Positions 47,001 through 58,793 of a DNA stretch of 64,000 bases are shown piece by piece. The notes below the pieces were generated by a model. It was not told the origin of the DNA and made no database searches. It was given only the letters and a program-made list of their open reading frames with translations. The DNA comes from Ceratopteris richardii. Taxonomy: Eukaryota; Streptophyta; Polypodiopsida; Polypodiales; Pteridaceae. Made by a program: the position numbers and the translations under genes. The number at the start of each line of letters is the position of its first letter. The first letter of the stretch is position 1. The stretch lies in NCBI GenBank assembly GCA_020310875.1, contig CM035427.1, positions 88,046,730-88,110,729 of the forward strand, in the 5' to 3' direction.

Positions 47001-47053
47001 GATGATGATGATATGATGAGGATGAAAAATATGAAACAAAGGATATGGATCAC
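44030..47053 (-). CDS. gag-pro ORF of part C, 1,007 aa, open
   Basis: Same plan as 30,254-33,274: a hydrophobic N-terminus, helical gag domain, NPQ-rich low-complexity region, a single zinc knuckle CPWCDSLEHFLRDC, a charged KEQ-rich stretch and a VDSGSEINVIS protease core near the C-terminus. It ends 59 bp before the pol start and is in a different frame from it. It is about 98-99% identical to the part B product by eye. It would supply the particle and the protease of the element. Confidence 0.87.
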   Translation of the reverse strand: MIHILCFIFFILIISSSSFLSVALDFSRYRAHLRREVNAFVRDLEHRASLAYSHKMEEGFKSLIVEKQGQRMVSSMLREKGKFNGINITSYLDLFEEQAMIFGLPEDLLISFFERIVDSSIINRVTQYDSLPWSDFRKEMLKEFYLEDYSQHNRDGFLRWVNSPKPSSSITHLQNEYIRRYEQLPYEDKITLEPDLVINFLKLLHPETRREVERRLEEPDKRYGLTDNWQKVRKVVEDVAHRHQRQSMLYEQTSLPQASLPQTKEQVREKSHAMLFDSTPIPQMMEPTQGSKVEPNKSVVEQSQVDILTKQMESLIATQSNLAKTIDALQSSYTKTFQNQMNPMTFQEPNQHVIATNQNPQVAPTQAYQVPPMHNPSMQNPHPHVQNPQMYQNMYPQASQIAFQNPQNQNFQNHQLYNMEAPLAPQVPHVAPQAPQIHQLHFQNPNYPVQAIPYQQNPQFQNFPPQVNQNPQNQNGFVRGPRRCPWCDSLEHFLRDCELLKAAKEQRLVIDIDKKICDYRSRLPLQGNYGKGGMKKHYENITIMDVGTRGVKLEPLDEQQVESSKPTKEGDFSIEALVRARDEIRRITAWESPIEDQSLISHISNVEEKRKRDEAEPSERRVTRKQTSEGIETIIEQGETSQSKDKKQESEPNEQKQEEKQKGKKTKQRKIEPKPLDKQEQSKQTEDQTREHEQKQEPEQKQKKPKRKPKAILISEIERKIDPMEILDDILLKSQVTMSLEQVFSIAKPVFKDNFIGLIKRKRFPLNLDTEMQDSLDQDQAMNEALNFDESDEEDFDDDEVNVNKNFLGPIQPDHENHENNPESHFKRTFWSRGTSEMHVKIGNDKNTITVNALVDSGSEINVISREVYDKFRWPIDKDCGWRMRTADNGVGTLYGACASVPISIGGITEEFHFFIQDNCSYEVLLGQPFICESRMETKAMDDGSTYARFKSKDGMQSLQVMTVGVNHPRNRLSIRKKPIVTQGHEHACSDCAPRFMFGATYDQNFG

Positions 47054-47090
47054 AACCTCCCAACAAGATCAGAAGCAAATGCCACGAAGC

Positions 47091-47107
47091 GTTTCACGTC
47101 GGGTTCA
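47091..47107 (-). other. Primer-binding site, tRNA-Trp type (part C)
   Basis: The minus strand reads TGAACCCGACGTGAAAC, identical to the site in part B and two bases from the LTR end at 47,110. Confidence 0.6.
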
Positions 47108-47109
47108 AA

Positions 47110-49241
47110 TGTGGAGGTGATCGCAATCCGAGTGGATCGGGTCCGGTCGTGGCACACACAGGGTGTATGAAGCTAATGAATGTTGGAAGGTTTAAAGATG
47201 TGAAGGTGAAATTAATGTTGAGAATGGAGAAGAGAGAGATGTTGAAATAATTATGGGAATGGGAATGTAGGTGTGCAAGTTAGATTGATGACATGAATGA
47301 TAAAAATGAAAGAGAACCATACACACGAATCAAATTTGGAAGGAAGAATGGTCCATTGGAGGAGCTTCTTAAACACTTCCTAATTCTAATCCATATGTAT
47401 AGCCTTCTTTGGATGATATGTATGCATGATGAGAATAGATGGAATCCTTACACATAAATCAGTTTCGAAAGGAAGAATGGTCCAATAATGGAGCTTCTTA
47501 TACACTTTCAGAAACTAATAAATATGTATGGATTTGTATGGATTATATGCATGCAAGTGAATTATGATGATGGATTTTACTCACAAGCTCAAAGAAATAG
47601 CCTCACTGGTTCAACGCAATACTGCGGAGCCTTCTCACACATAGAAGAAATAGAAGACATGTAAAAATACTTAAGAGACTGAGAGAGGAGACAAGAGACA
47701 AGTGACAAGTGACATGAATTAAAAGGATTTGAATTAAGTTACATGTAAAATATCGTCGTGGTACGTCATGCTAAGCAGTCTACTGATCAAAGGTGGTTCC
47801 GACCCTCAAACCATGACAGTTCAACCGAATGTCACACGTAAGAAGGTGAGTTCCACTCCAGTGACCCTATGTCTGTCTAGGCTCGTAACGTCTAACTAAA
47901 GAAGTCTAAGACTCATTAAAATCAGCTCTAACTCACTCACACGCTCCACCGAGGGTGAGTCAAGATAGAGATGCTGGTTTCAAGAGCCTATCCTAGATAG
48001 GAGTTCTAACTTAAATTTGAAACTAGGTTCTATACTCATACTAGCTCACCTTGGATCCTCACTCGCTCAACCGAGGGTGATCGTCTCAAGGAAACCGTAA
48101 GCTAGCATGAGCCCTATGGATGCCTAACAATGATCTCTAGGAGTTTGGAGGGGGGTTTATATAGTTTTATGAATGAATTTGGGCCCTTGGATCTAGAGAA
48201 ATCAAGTCTCAACTCTAGGATCACTACTTTTGATTACAACCATTTGATTAATCAAATCAATGGCTTGGAATTGTTCTTTCTATCAAATCTAGTGTAAAGG
48301 AGTGAAATTTAGGCACCCTCATTCTCCACCATTGGATCTGGGGATGATCTGGACCGTCGGATGAGTGCTGACATCGATTCGGATAAGATAAGCCACTATT
48401 TTTGGAGAAATGCTGCATTATTGATCTTTGATTGTAAAAAAGGTCTTCTTTTATGGAAAAAATTCGTGGATCCTCCTTCCTTTATGCTTTAGTGCATCTC
48501 CACCCTTGAATATGAGCTCATCTTGACCGTACAACATGGTTCAATCATATTTTGACATATGGCAGACATTCAAGCCTTCAATTTTCTTATTCTAGAAAAT
48601 TGCGGTGACCTTGAAAACTGGACTTTGTACTCTTTGACCCTCCAAATAGGCTTTGATGAAGATGAAACATTGTAGCACTATGTTTCCAAAGATCTCCTTC
48701 AGGAATATGCAGAAAAAACTCCCATCTGAATCTAACTTGTACAAGTTTGACTACATTTGGAAGCTTGCAAGGTGGCATTAAGGTGTCTAGGAAGCTCGGA
48801 TAGCCTTGAAACTTTATACAAATATGTAGCCACATATGGTCTTTATACATGCCAAACCATATGGCTAACATAATTTTCTATACAAGAATTTGTAGGGTCA
48901 AACTAGAAAAATTACATTTTTACGAAATGAACATAGCATATCAATGTGCTACAAAATCCATTTTCTGCTGAAATTTGGGCTATAGACTGCCTTTGACAAT
49001 CTTTACAAGTATATGGATTTTCATCTAATTTGGTGACAATGAAATTTTTGCCCTAATTTCCCAACTTTGACCAGCTTTGACCGCTACCATGGACTTTCTT
49101 GATTTCTTTGAAACTTTGTATGTGACCTTCCTTTGACATCCTTGATGCATCCTGGACTTCTCGGGGAATTCTGGCTACCTTCACCAAATATGTTTTTTGT
49201 AGGCCTTCATAAGTGAGAGAGGAGAGAAAATCTCGACGACA
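47110..49241 (-). repeat. Right LTR of part C (2.13 kb)
   Basis: Runs from TGTCGTCGAG (minus strand, 49,241) to CTCCACA (47,110). It abuts the PBS on the left and the GTGTAT satellite on the right. It carries two W-box-like units (49,064-49,083) where the other LTRs carry three. Confidence 0.93.
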
Positions 49242-49955
<714 letters not shown>

Positions 49956-49994
49956 TCTACTTCGCTCGATGAGCTTCTTTGATAAGCGAAATAG

Positions 49995-50860
<866 letters not shown>

Positions 50861-52077
50861 ATCTAAAATTTAAAGACATAATAACCTAAAATATATTATG
50901 AAAAGTTTCATTTAGGTTCTCATCAATCATAAGTTGTTCCATCATTCATCGAAGGATTATGATTTTTCCATATATATAGTTCAAGTTATTCATACATTCC
51001 AAATTGATTTTATTTTTGCACACACTATTCTATAATGTCTTATAAAGTATGTTGTATACATTGACTATGCTATAATTTGTGACACAATATGCTATTCAGA
51101 TTCATTTACATTTCATGGCATGTCATTAATCCACATTGATCCTAAGTGATTGAGGTATCTACATACAATTGAGGACTTGGATCCTCAGTATTGAGCTTTG
51201 AGACTTGAGCCTTCAATGTGCAAGAAATAGTGCCCATGTATGGGCATCTAGGATGCCTCTTATATCAGTTTTAAAGTTATTATCATGCTTTGGCCAAGAA
51301 CTATGGCTCATAGATGGTGATGCATGCTTTGTGCAACCTAAATTATAATAAATTTCTATATGGTCATATTCAATCTAAAGTTTGTTAAAAAACTTTGAAC
51401 TGTATAATCACAATAATTCTTGGAAGCCATTGTCTTCGAAAATGGATTTTTCCCTTGTAATCATTTAAGATCAAGTTCGATGCCTAAGTCTCACCGTCTA
51501 AGCACATCCTGAATAGCTACAGGAATCCTTACTCAGACGATGAAATATTGTTCAATGTGCCGCTGGTTTCAATATCATGTCTAGCATTCTCGTTTCATAC
51601 TGCACCGCTTTTATGCTTATTCTGAATGGAGAGCTATTTCAGGTTCTCTGCAGTTGACGTAGAGCCTTGTACAGACTATAAGCTAGGTCACCTTTAAGCT
51701 TCCATCGCTAGTGTCTGTATTATTTTAAGAGATTTGTGCTTCCCAATGTGATATAAGGATTGACGTGGTCATGATTCCTTTATGTTCCATTCAAGCTATT
51801 TAGTTTTTCCGCAGTTCCTCCGTATCTGAAACAAAGTGTGACACGCAGACGATATGCCAGTAGGCCATGTGCTGTCTTCTGTGAATAGATTTATCCATTG
51901 CGTCTCCGGATGTAATCACGTGTGTGACGTAGAGTGTAGTTTTACACAGTGATTCCTGTGTATGTGGATCTGTCAAAATACCCAAGCAATCGAGAGAGAC
52001 GGAGCAGTCGAGTCAATGCGTGGGACAACGCCGCGGTATATAGAGAGCTTTTAATATTGTTCGACTCACCGGCCCTG
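50861..52077. other. Unassigned sequence with promoter-like motifs at its right end
   Basis: No coding region is recognised in the AT-rich left part. Near the right end are a G-box CACGTG (51,917-51,922), a TGACGT (51,925-51,930) and a TATATAG (52,037-52,043). Together they resemble a plant promoter, but no gene follows: the LINE inserted about 50 bp downstream of the TATA. Confidence 0.35.
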
Positions 52078-53923
52078 AACAATGAGAACACAATAGATGA
52101 CATGAATGCCTTTGTGCATAACGATATGAACAGCATTGAGGTGTTCTGGAGGTGCATCGACACCTTTTGTACGGCGTCAGGTTCAAAAATCAACCATGCT
52201 AAAACTGCTTTTAGAGCAATCAGCGGACCTACACCCCAACTGTTGTTAGATCATGGGTGTCAGGTTATCCCTAGAGGTCAAGTCTTCCGTCTCCTCCGCA
52301 TTCCGATGGGATTCGACATCTCAATGGGCCAACGATGGAACTGGGTGCTATCAAAACTGGATAGCAAACTAAATCATTGGAAAGATATGCAAGTCAACTT
52401 GGCAGGGCGTGCTATGGTTGTTAACACATTTATGTTGTCTACAACTATTTACTTTATCTCGTGTTGGAGACCTAAGGAGAAAGACTTGGCCAAAGTGGAA
52501 GGAATCTGCAGAAACTTCCTATGGACTGGGGACCCCAATAGGAGGGGGATTCCCAAAATCAAATGGGAAACTTGCATTAGCTCGAAAGACTCAGGGGGCC
52601 TCGGAATTTTGGATATCGTTGGGTTGGCTGACAAGCTGGCGGCAAAGTGGCTTATTAAGGCTTGGAGCAATAGTGAGTCCTCTTGGGCTAAATTGATTTT
52701 AAGAAACAGGGAAGACCTTACCTTAATTGGCCTTCCAGGTTGGAAGGATGTTGGGATTCTCACGCTTCTGTTCTCCCCCCACCTGGTGTCCCCTAAAGGC
52801 TCTAGCCTCGTATGTTCGTTATGGAAGAGTTGGAACAAGGCCAAACAATTCATCAGAATCAATGAGGAGTGGAAGTGGGCGGCTGGGATAAGACAAAATG
52901 ACTCTATCTGGTTCCCGATCAATGGCATTAGGGGGGTGGAGTCTTGGAACCTCCAAACTGCAAAGCGTCTATGGAACAAGGGGTTCAAACAGTGGAAACA
53001 ACTCTGGAAACAAGAGACCAGCTAGTGGATTAGGTTCGAAGACATAGACCCGAGACTTAGAGTTACCTTCGAGGAATGGACGGTTCTTCAAGACAGGTGC
53101 TTAGCTTGGGACCGCTCAACCACCCGCCTTCTCTACGGTCAGGATCTTCCTTGCCTGGAGGGCCTCAAATGGAGCACTGGTAAGAAACTTGCTAGAATCC
53201 CCAACCTCAAAGAGAACTTAGATGTCCATCACACTCTTAACAAGAGGTGGTGCCTTTCTTGGACCAAACTTCGATGGGAACTAAAGTTCATGTCTATTTG
53301 GCACCCCCTAACTGAGATAAAAAAGTCCGTTCTCATGTGGCAGATCTTGCATAAAGGTATCTGGTCCAATGCAAGGGCTAACAAAATTTGTGTTGTGCCA
53401 CCATGGTGCAAGCATTGCCATCGATGCATCGAAGATTTAGTTCACTTGTTTTTCGATTGCCCCAAATCCCATGTTATCTGGCATCACGTGACGCAGGTAC
53501 TGAGACTTAAGAACCAAATCAATTGGCAACAAGCGTTGTTGGCCGAGGCAGTTGGCTGCTCAACAAGACTGTGGAATGCCATCAGAGGTGAGACTCTTTG
53601 GAAGATTTGGAGGGAGCGATGTGCGGTCAATTTTGGCCAAACTCCTAAGGAATGGTCGATCGAGAAATCCTTGTTTCTTCTAGGTAAAAGAATCTCCCGA
53701 GATAAGAGATCTCCACCATTTAAACATCATTGTATCTATCTTCTCAAAAACAACAAGTTGAAACCCAAATGGGTCCCACATGAAGGAGATGATAGATTTA
53801 TCCGACTCATGAGCACTAGTCCCATTCACTTGTAACTTTTCTTATTTATTTTAATTAAAGTCCGGGAGAATAGGCCAAGGCCGAACCTCCTTTTATTAAA
53901 AAAAAAACAATGAGAACACAATA
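52078..53923 (+). mobile_element. 5'-truncated L1-type LINE with perfect 18-bp target duplication
   Basis: The body spans 52,096-53,905 and ends in a poly(A) run (53,898-53,907). AACAATGAGAACACAATA occurs at both 52,078-52,095 and 53,906-53,923, a perfect target-site duplication (the last A's overlap the tail). The coding part is the 3' end of ORF2. Only the 3' 1.8 kb was inserted, the usual result of incomplete target-primed reverse transcription. The perfect duplication suggests a recent insertion. Confidence 0.93.
52096..53835 (+). pseudogene. LINE ORF2 C-terminal part (end of RT, zf-RVT domain)
   Basis: The piece begins exactly at the two Asp codons of the reverse transcriptase FADD-type box (DDMNAFV), so the catalytic core is lost. 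Next come SGSKINHAKT and the thumb-like LSKLDSKLNHWK...LAGRAMVVNTF. The segment RNFLWTGDPNRRGIPKIKWE..GGLGILD is typical of plant L1 ORF2. A zf-RVT domain follows (WHPLTEIKKSVLMWQIL, then CKHC...CIEDLVHLFFDC) at about 53,290-53,480. One in-frame TAG (53,023-53,025) interrupts an otherwise open frame up to 53,835. An ATG at 51,949 in the flank happens to be in frame; those 49 codons are not LINE sequence. Not expected to be functional. Confidence 0.9.
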
Positions 53924-53967
53924 ACCTATCAAACAACTCTTCGCGATAAGGATTGGAAATCGGAATC

Positions 53968-54006
53968 AAGTAAACGCAGTACATCCAAGTAAACGCAGTA
54001 CATCCA
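53968..54006 (+). repeat. 19-bp tandem duplication
   Basis: The unit AAGTAAACGCAGTACATCC occurs twice in a row just right of the LINE target duplication. Confidence 0.85.
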
Positions 54007-54176
54007 AGCCCCATCACATGTCATTTTATGCATTTTGGCGCCTTCTTCTGAGCCAGAAAGTCAGCATGCACATTGAAAATGTCTGCTGATGAGGGAATCG
54101 ATGATGAAGACAAGGAAAACAATCAAGCACACAGTTATCAAAGTTAGCACCGGGAAAATGGAAACTTTGACAAACT

Positions 54177-54241
54177 GCGATTCGCCCAGGGCCACGAAAG
54201 ATTCACCCAGTGAGGCAAGCGATTCGCCCAGGGCCACGAAA
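54177..54241 (+). repeat. 42-bp-period direct repeat
   Basis: GCGATTCGCCCAGGGCCACG followed by AAA occurs at 54,177 and again at 54,219, with a partial copy (GATTCACCCAG) between. Confidence 0.8.
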
Positions 54242-55448
54242 CATATTGTTAGTTTCCAAGTCCACGGAAAATGTAAAAGTCATTTGTCAATGAAAGATTC
54301 AAATCCTCAGAAGAGATGCATCAGGACAGAGAATTCATAAATGTAAAGTCGCTCCTGAAGACTGGATTGCGATTAATTTACGTTCATGAAAACCATAACT
54401 GATTAAGGTACAACGAAAGCAGACTCTATGACGGAGGTAGCATGTAGCCGGGGCACGATAGTATACAGAAATTGCGTAACAAAACAGATGTGAATCCCTT
54501 GCAATGTAAAGAAAGCAATCACAATCAAATAATTAATCACAAGAGAATGAGAAACAATGGAAGAATAGAGGAGGTGGATAAATATCAGTAAATCATATGA
54601 CTAAAGAATTCAACATGTTGTTAAGATTCTTTTAAGGGCAAGTTACAGAGACTGGGATCATGTCATCGAAGTTATCACTTGCGGAGGAGATTCATGACAA
54701 ACACAAGAATATCAATGATCGACAAGCACGCAGTTTGGTACCATCAGCCATGTTCTTAGTTTTGAAGCTCGTTGACATGGCGAAAGTTATTTCTCAAGGA
54801 AAGATAACGAACTTGTGAACGTGAAGTTTCAACCTGATTCGTGATTTAATATCAGTTTAAACGAAAAACACAAAGCAAAAAGGAAACTAAATGAGAGAGT
54901 TGTCACGGAACATAAGCACGATAAGATATAGAAAATAAATATTACGATGGACGTATCAATTGATCTGCATTACAGATATCTGTATCATTTAGTACTACAT
55001 AGGTTACGTACCGATAGCTCGATCACGTTACACCTTAAGTCTTATTATCATCTACTCCAAATTCTCTGTAGAACGTGAGGCAATATATTTCCTAAGTTTT
55101 TGTATATATGTAGACAGATGATCTATTACCTTATTCGACGTGGACATCTGAACGTTTTTGAGAAGAACATATTGACCAAAATGTTACTTCTGTGTTAAAT
55201 CGCACCTTTAATCTGCACACATATACGCACATGCGGACACCTTGGCAACTTCTTTTCTATTGTTTGTCTGTGGACATCTGAATGCTTCTGAGAAGAAATT
55301 GTTAAACGCGGAGTCACGTTCGCGCTGAATACCACCAACGAAGAAACTGTTATACGTACACAGATGTAAAGGTTCTACTGGAAGCGCATACGGCACGTCA
55401 TTGATTTGTATTAGACCATCTTCATATGAATGATAAGGTACTACTCAC

Positions 55449-55527
55449 CGACGCTACATACGCCCGGCTTGACTGCCTGAGCACTTTTCTCCTTGCGGCC
55501 CCCATCTGCCGAGTGCCGACGGGTCAT
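55449..55527 (-). CDS. Candidate first coding exon of a host gene (hypothetical)
   Basis: A GC-rich island of about 150 bp stands out in AT-rich surroundings. On the minus strand an ATG at 55,527 opens MTRRHSADGGRKEKSAQAVK and continues PGVCSV to a good 5' splice site (G|GTGAGT, donor at 55,448-55,443). The peptide is basic at the start, and I do not recognise it. The upstream GC-rich stretch to about 55,600 could be the 5' leader. No second exon was identified to the left. The plus strand is also partly open here, so the strand is uncertain. Confidence 0.25.
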
Positions 55528-55620
55528 GGTCTCCTTCAACGAGTCAATCTTTGCGGACTTGAAAAGTAAGTTCCGCTATGCCGGCCGCTGCAGCCGTATG
55601 CATGATATAGATTTCACAGA

Positions 55621-57624
55621 AGCGTCTTTTTCGAGAGAGACATAGAGTTGGATTCAAATCTTGCACTAATTCTCATTAAATTATATGACCTTGATAGTAC
55701 CTACTTTATCTAGCCTATTCTTTGCCAATCCTAGATCTTTTTACCACTAGCAATGTTTATGAGTTTAGAATGGTTGCATAACGTAGCTCCAATTCTCGAG
55801 ATAAGTCGTTGAACAATAGGTCATGGAAAGAACATGGATCACTTTGTTTTCTCTTTTGCAGATGTGGATTCTTGTTTGCTAAAGAGAGTAAGTAGGAGTC
55901 CCACAAAAAAAATTCAATCTATCCTTTGGAAGCACAAGCATGGGGCCATACAAATCAATGAATATCAAATCACTTGAAAAACAAAACCCAACAATAAGGA
56001 AGAAAGCAATCGTTGGGCAAAGTGGTTTACTTTTTATCACGTCTACTCTTTGCAAGTGCATTGTTTTATTCAAAAAACCAAAGAATTGTAACAATGCTCC
56101 ATTTTCTAACGGCGAAGGAGTTTTGGGACACGGTCATTAATCTTGATGTAAAAGCTAATGAAACCCTAATTATTAGAAGTTCTTAGTCATTTTGAATGGA
56201 AATTTCGTACTTCATGCTTCATGTGTACTTCATGCTTCATGTGTATCTTTCTCTTATCTCTTATTTCATTTGGAACTTGCATGGTGTGCTTGAGGTGCTC
56301 GAATCCCATCTCCACCTAAGAGGACTGCTTTTGCATTGTTTGGTGCATGTTTATCGTGGTAACTCTCTTGAGTGCTTCTTTTGGGATCCACATCCTTTTC
56401 AAGCCATGCCTACATGCTCTTAGTCAGGTCCCTACTCGAATTGATATTCGGACTTTTGATCCAAGCCCCTTGAAGCTAGTGAATCATTCTTTGCTATCAC
56501 GTTAGCGAGTCTACTTCAACATCTTTGGCATTGATTCCGAGGATCGTGCCCATATCACAATGTCGTCCACGCATGGTTTTAGCTATGGAGGTCGAGGTGA
56601 GAATGTGATAAGTGGATAAGGTCCAATGCTTAGTCGATGTAATATGCACAAGAGGTCATATATTGAGTGAGGTTTGCAAGGATGGATGGTGACCGCACAA
56701 TTTCGAGATTGGATGGATAATTTCCAATGCTTAGTCGGTGCATTGAGCATTGAAGAGGTAGGCCAAATACACCAACATGACATGCACCGATGGTTTATTT
56801 CATATTTTGAATGTTGCAAGGTTAGATTGTAAAGGGGAAGCACGTGGGAATGCTTTAAAGAGTGGTTAATTGTGTGGTTGTCAAAATAGGAGTCCCCGCA
56901 CAGAGACACATCATCATGCTGCCAAAGGGGACCTTTTTCTACCTTCACTTGTATCGCCCCAACCATGCACTACAATAAAGAGCCCAAACCCTCTATTTAG
57001 AATATATAATTCGAACACCTATTGAAACCTATCGTAGAGTGATTGTTTGCAAGTCATAAATATGTTTCTCATTGAGTTGTGTGGCTAACGAGTAGGGTTC
57101 AATCACAAAGAAGTGAGATCCAGTCTCAATGATCCCTAGGAAAGCCTCTTGGACACCTCTCTGATGTTATAAAAAGACATTGAAAACAGCTTCTCTTCAC
57201 CTCCACCTACAAAACCTTCATCACCTTTGGCGAATGAATTCCTCTTCTAGCCTTACACTTATTTTTATACTCCACAACCTAGTGATTCTCATCCTCAAGA
57301 GCCCTTCACTTGCACTGTCTTTGAAAGGGATGGCTAAGGACTTGAATCATTTTCCCGTTCTCACATCCACTTCCCAGTATGCAAGGAATGTCTCCATGTT
57401 TGTGTTCATGCATAAATGATTTGCCAAAAGAAAGTATGATTACGTGTCTGTGATGGCATGCAATGGTCTAATCAAGAAAAATAATGAAAGTTTTTAAATG
57501 TATTATTGCATAAATTGTTATATTCCAGAGATGTGCATGCTTGCAAGAACGAGAAGTTCCTTGCTTGGGGGATAGCCAAGGCCAAAAGCTAGAGAGTTCA
57601 TATGAGGTACCTACTCATGATGGT
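55621..57624. other. Unassigned AT-rich sequence
   Basis: No gene or named repeat is recognised. An 18-bp tandem (ACTTCATGCTTCATGTGT, about 56,210-56,245) and a repeated CCAATGCTTAGTCG (about 56,621 and 56,729) are present. A 127-codon minus-strand frame (56,966-56,583) has no recognisable domain and looks accidental. Confidence 0.5.
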
Positions 57625-58635
57625 TGTTGGTGTATAAAACACCGCAAAAACTAAGCTAAAATGATATTAGAATACCTCCATAACCATCATTGGCTTAGCA
57701 ATACTGTGAATTTGAAAACTTTATCACTGAGCTTAGTGAAATTCAAAAATTTACTTCTCAAAAATCTACGCCTTTTCTTCAAGCTTCAAATTTGATCTGT
57801 ATTAGCTTGATCTTTGTAAATTCTTTTAATCACTTGCTAATAGAAGTTCTTGCTAACGTTAAGCAACACATATCAAGCAAAACTTTCAAGTAACAACTTC
57901 AAATTCTTCTAAATTCACTTCAACATTTGCACTATGTCTGAAATCTAAAAAATGACTTCACCCATTTGACATACCTTCACTGTTAGACTCATTTCTCCGA
58001 GTATGCATCCCATCGTAAAAATATTTTGACCACTTGTAGTTGAAGGTAGTAGCTTGAAAATGAGCTATCACTCATTAAAAACTTTACACTGTACTATCAG
58101 ATCTGACCTTAAGAAGATCAAGAAAAAGTGCGCCAGAAACCTCGTAACTGTCAACTAACTTACACACTGATATGAAATCACTTAGAACTCAATGTACAAG
58201 AGGAATTAGATCAAATCCTTCTACACAAACATGTGTTGTATATCAGAGAAGATGTGTACAAAATGGCTTGACTCCATTCTGCTCATAGCCATGGAAAACT
58301 TTCATATACTGAGTAGTTTCTCCTCTACTTTTCTCTCAGAAAAACCCGACTTTTCTCTATTCACATAAGGATTACAAAATTGAGTTCTATTACATATTTT
58401 TCAACTCAAATTAACTTATATACATATAGTTTACATACTCCTAGACTCAAACTCGTAAGTTTTGAAGTTCTATGTCAACACTAGACTTTTAATTTTACAC
58501 TAAATTACAAGAGTGAATTTATCCCTTCAATTAGGCTTAGTTTTCTAAGTGCTTTGCCTTCACTTCTCCTTGCCTTTCTTCTTCCTTCATATATCTTCAT
58601 ATATTCATGTCTAATTAGTGATTGAAGTCCCAACA
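57625..58635 (-). repeat. Left (3') LTR of the copia array
   Basis: Begins TGTTGGGACTTC on the minus strand at 58,635 and ends ...CACCAACA at 57,625. It is preceded (minus strand) by the polypurine tract TTGAGGGGGAGC at 58,636-58,647. The partner is 62,913-63,922. Confidence 0.9.
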
Positions 58636-58650
58636 GCTCCCCCTCAATCA
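58636..58650 (-). other. Polypurine tract of the copia element
   Basis: GATTGAGGGGGAGC on the minus strand sits directly before the LTR start. Confidence 0.8.
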
Positions 58651-58793
58651 CTAATTAGCATGCTCTAACTTCTTCATCTAATCTTCTTCTCTTTTATTCC
58701 TGCCATCTCTGATCTTTTGTAGAAGTGTACACCACTTCAAGCTCCATGTATAATAGGTATACCTTGATCAATATCCAAGCTTTTGAACAAAGT

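Larger units (their letters stand above)
23026..49241. mobile_element. Composite of three parts of one MarY1-like Ty3/gypsy family (minus, plus, minus)
   Basis: Part D (minus): LTR 23,026-25,169, 3' region, 3' part of pol to about 28,710. Part B (plus): LTR part about 28,711-30,197, gag-pro, pol, 3' region to about 37,257. Part C (minus): LTR 37,259-39,396, 3' region, pol, gag-pro, LTR 47,110-49,241. The outermost ends are TGTGG and GACGACA, and ACGT flanks both sides (23,022-23,025 and 49,242-49,245) inside the same kind of satellite. By eye C's two LTRs differ at about four bases and one 11-bp unit in 2.1 kb (very young), B is very close to C, and D's LTR differs by about 2%. C looks whole in its coding part; B and D are broken (about one break each, plus their missing ends). 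Confidence 0.85.
53924..55440. other. Unassigned low-copy-looking sequence
   Basis: I recognise no gene. Short direct repeats are present: two in tandem (53,968-54,006 and 54,177-54,241) and GTGGACATCTGAA...GAGAAGAA at about 55,140 and 55,271. A 22-codon frame from 54,079 (MSADEGIDDEDKENN...) is too short to call. Confidence 0.4.

Noticed and set aside
23026-49241. Fungal contamination of the assembly
   Set aside because: The composite sits in the same satellite type on both sides, and its primer site fits a plant-type tRNA-Trp; plant elements flank it. Not excluded without coverage data, but unlikely.
51949-53025. Host gene of 358 codons
   Set aside because: The first 49 codons are flanking DNA and the rest is a 5'-truncated LINE between target duplications.
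54079-54147. Short acidic frame MSADEGIDDEDKENN
   Set aside because: Only 22 codons, no supporting signals.
56583-56966. 127-codon minus-strand frame
   Set aside because: No domain, no exon signals, unremarkable composition; likely chance.
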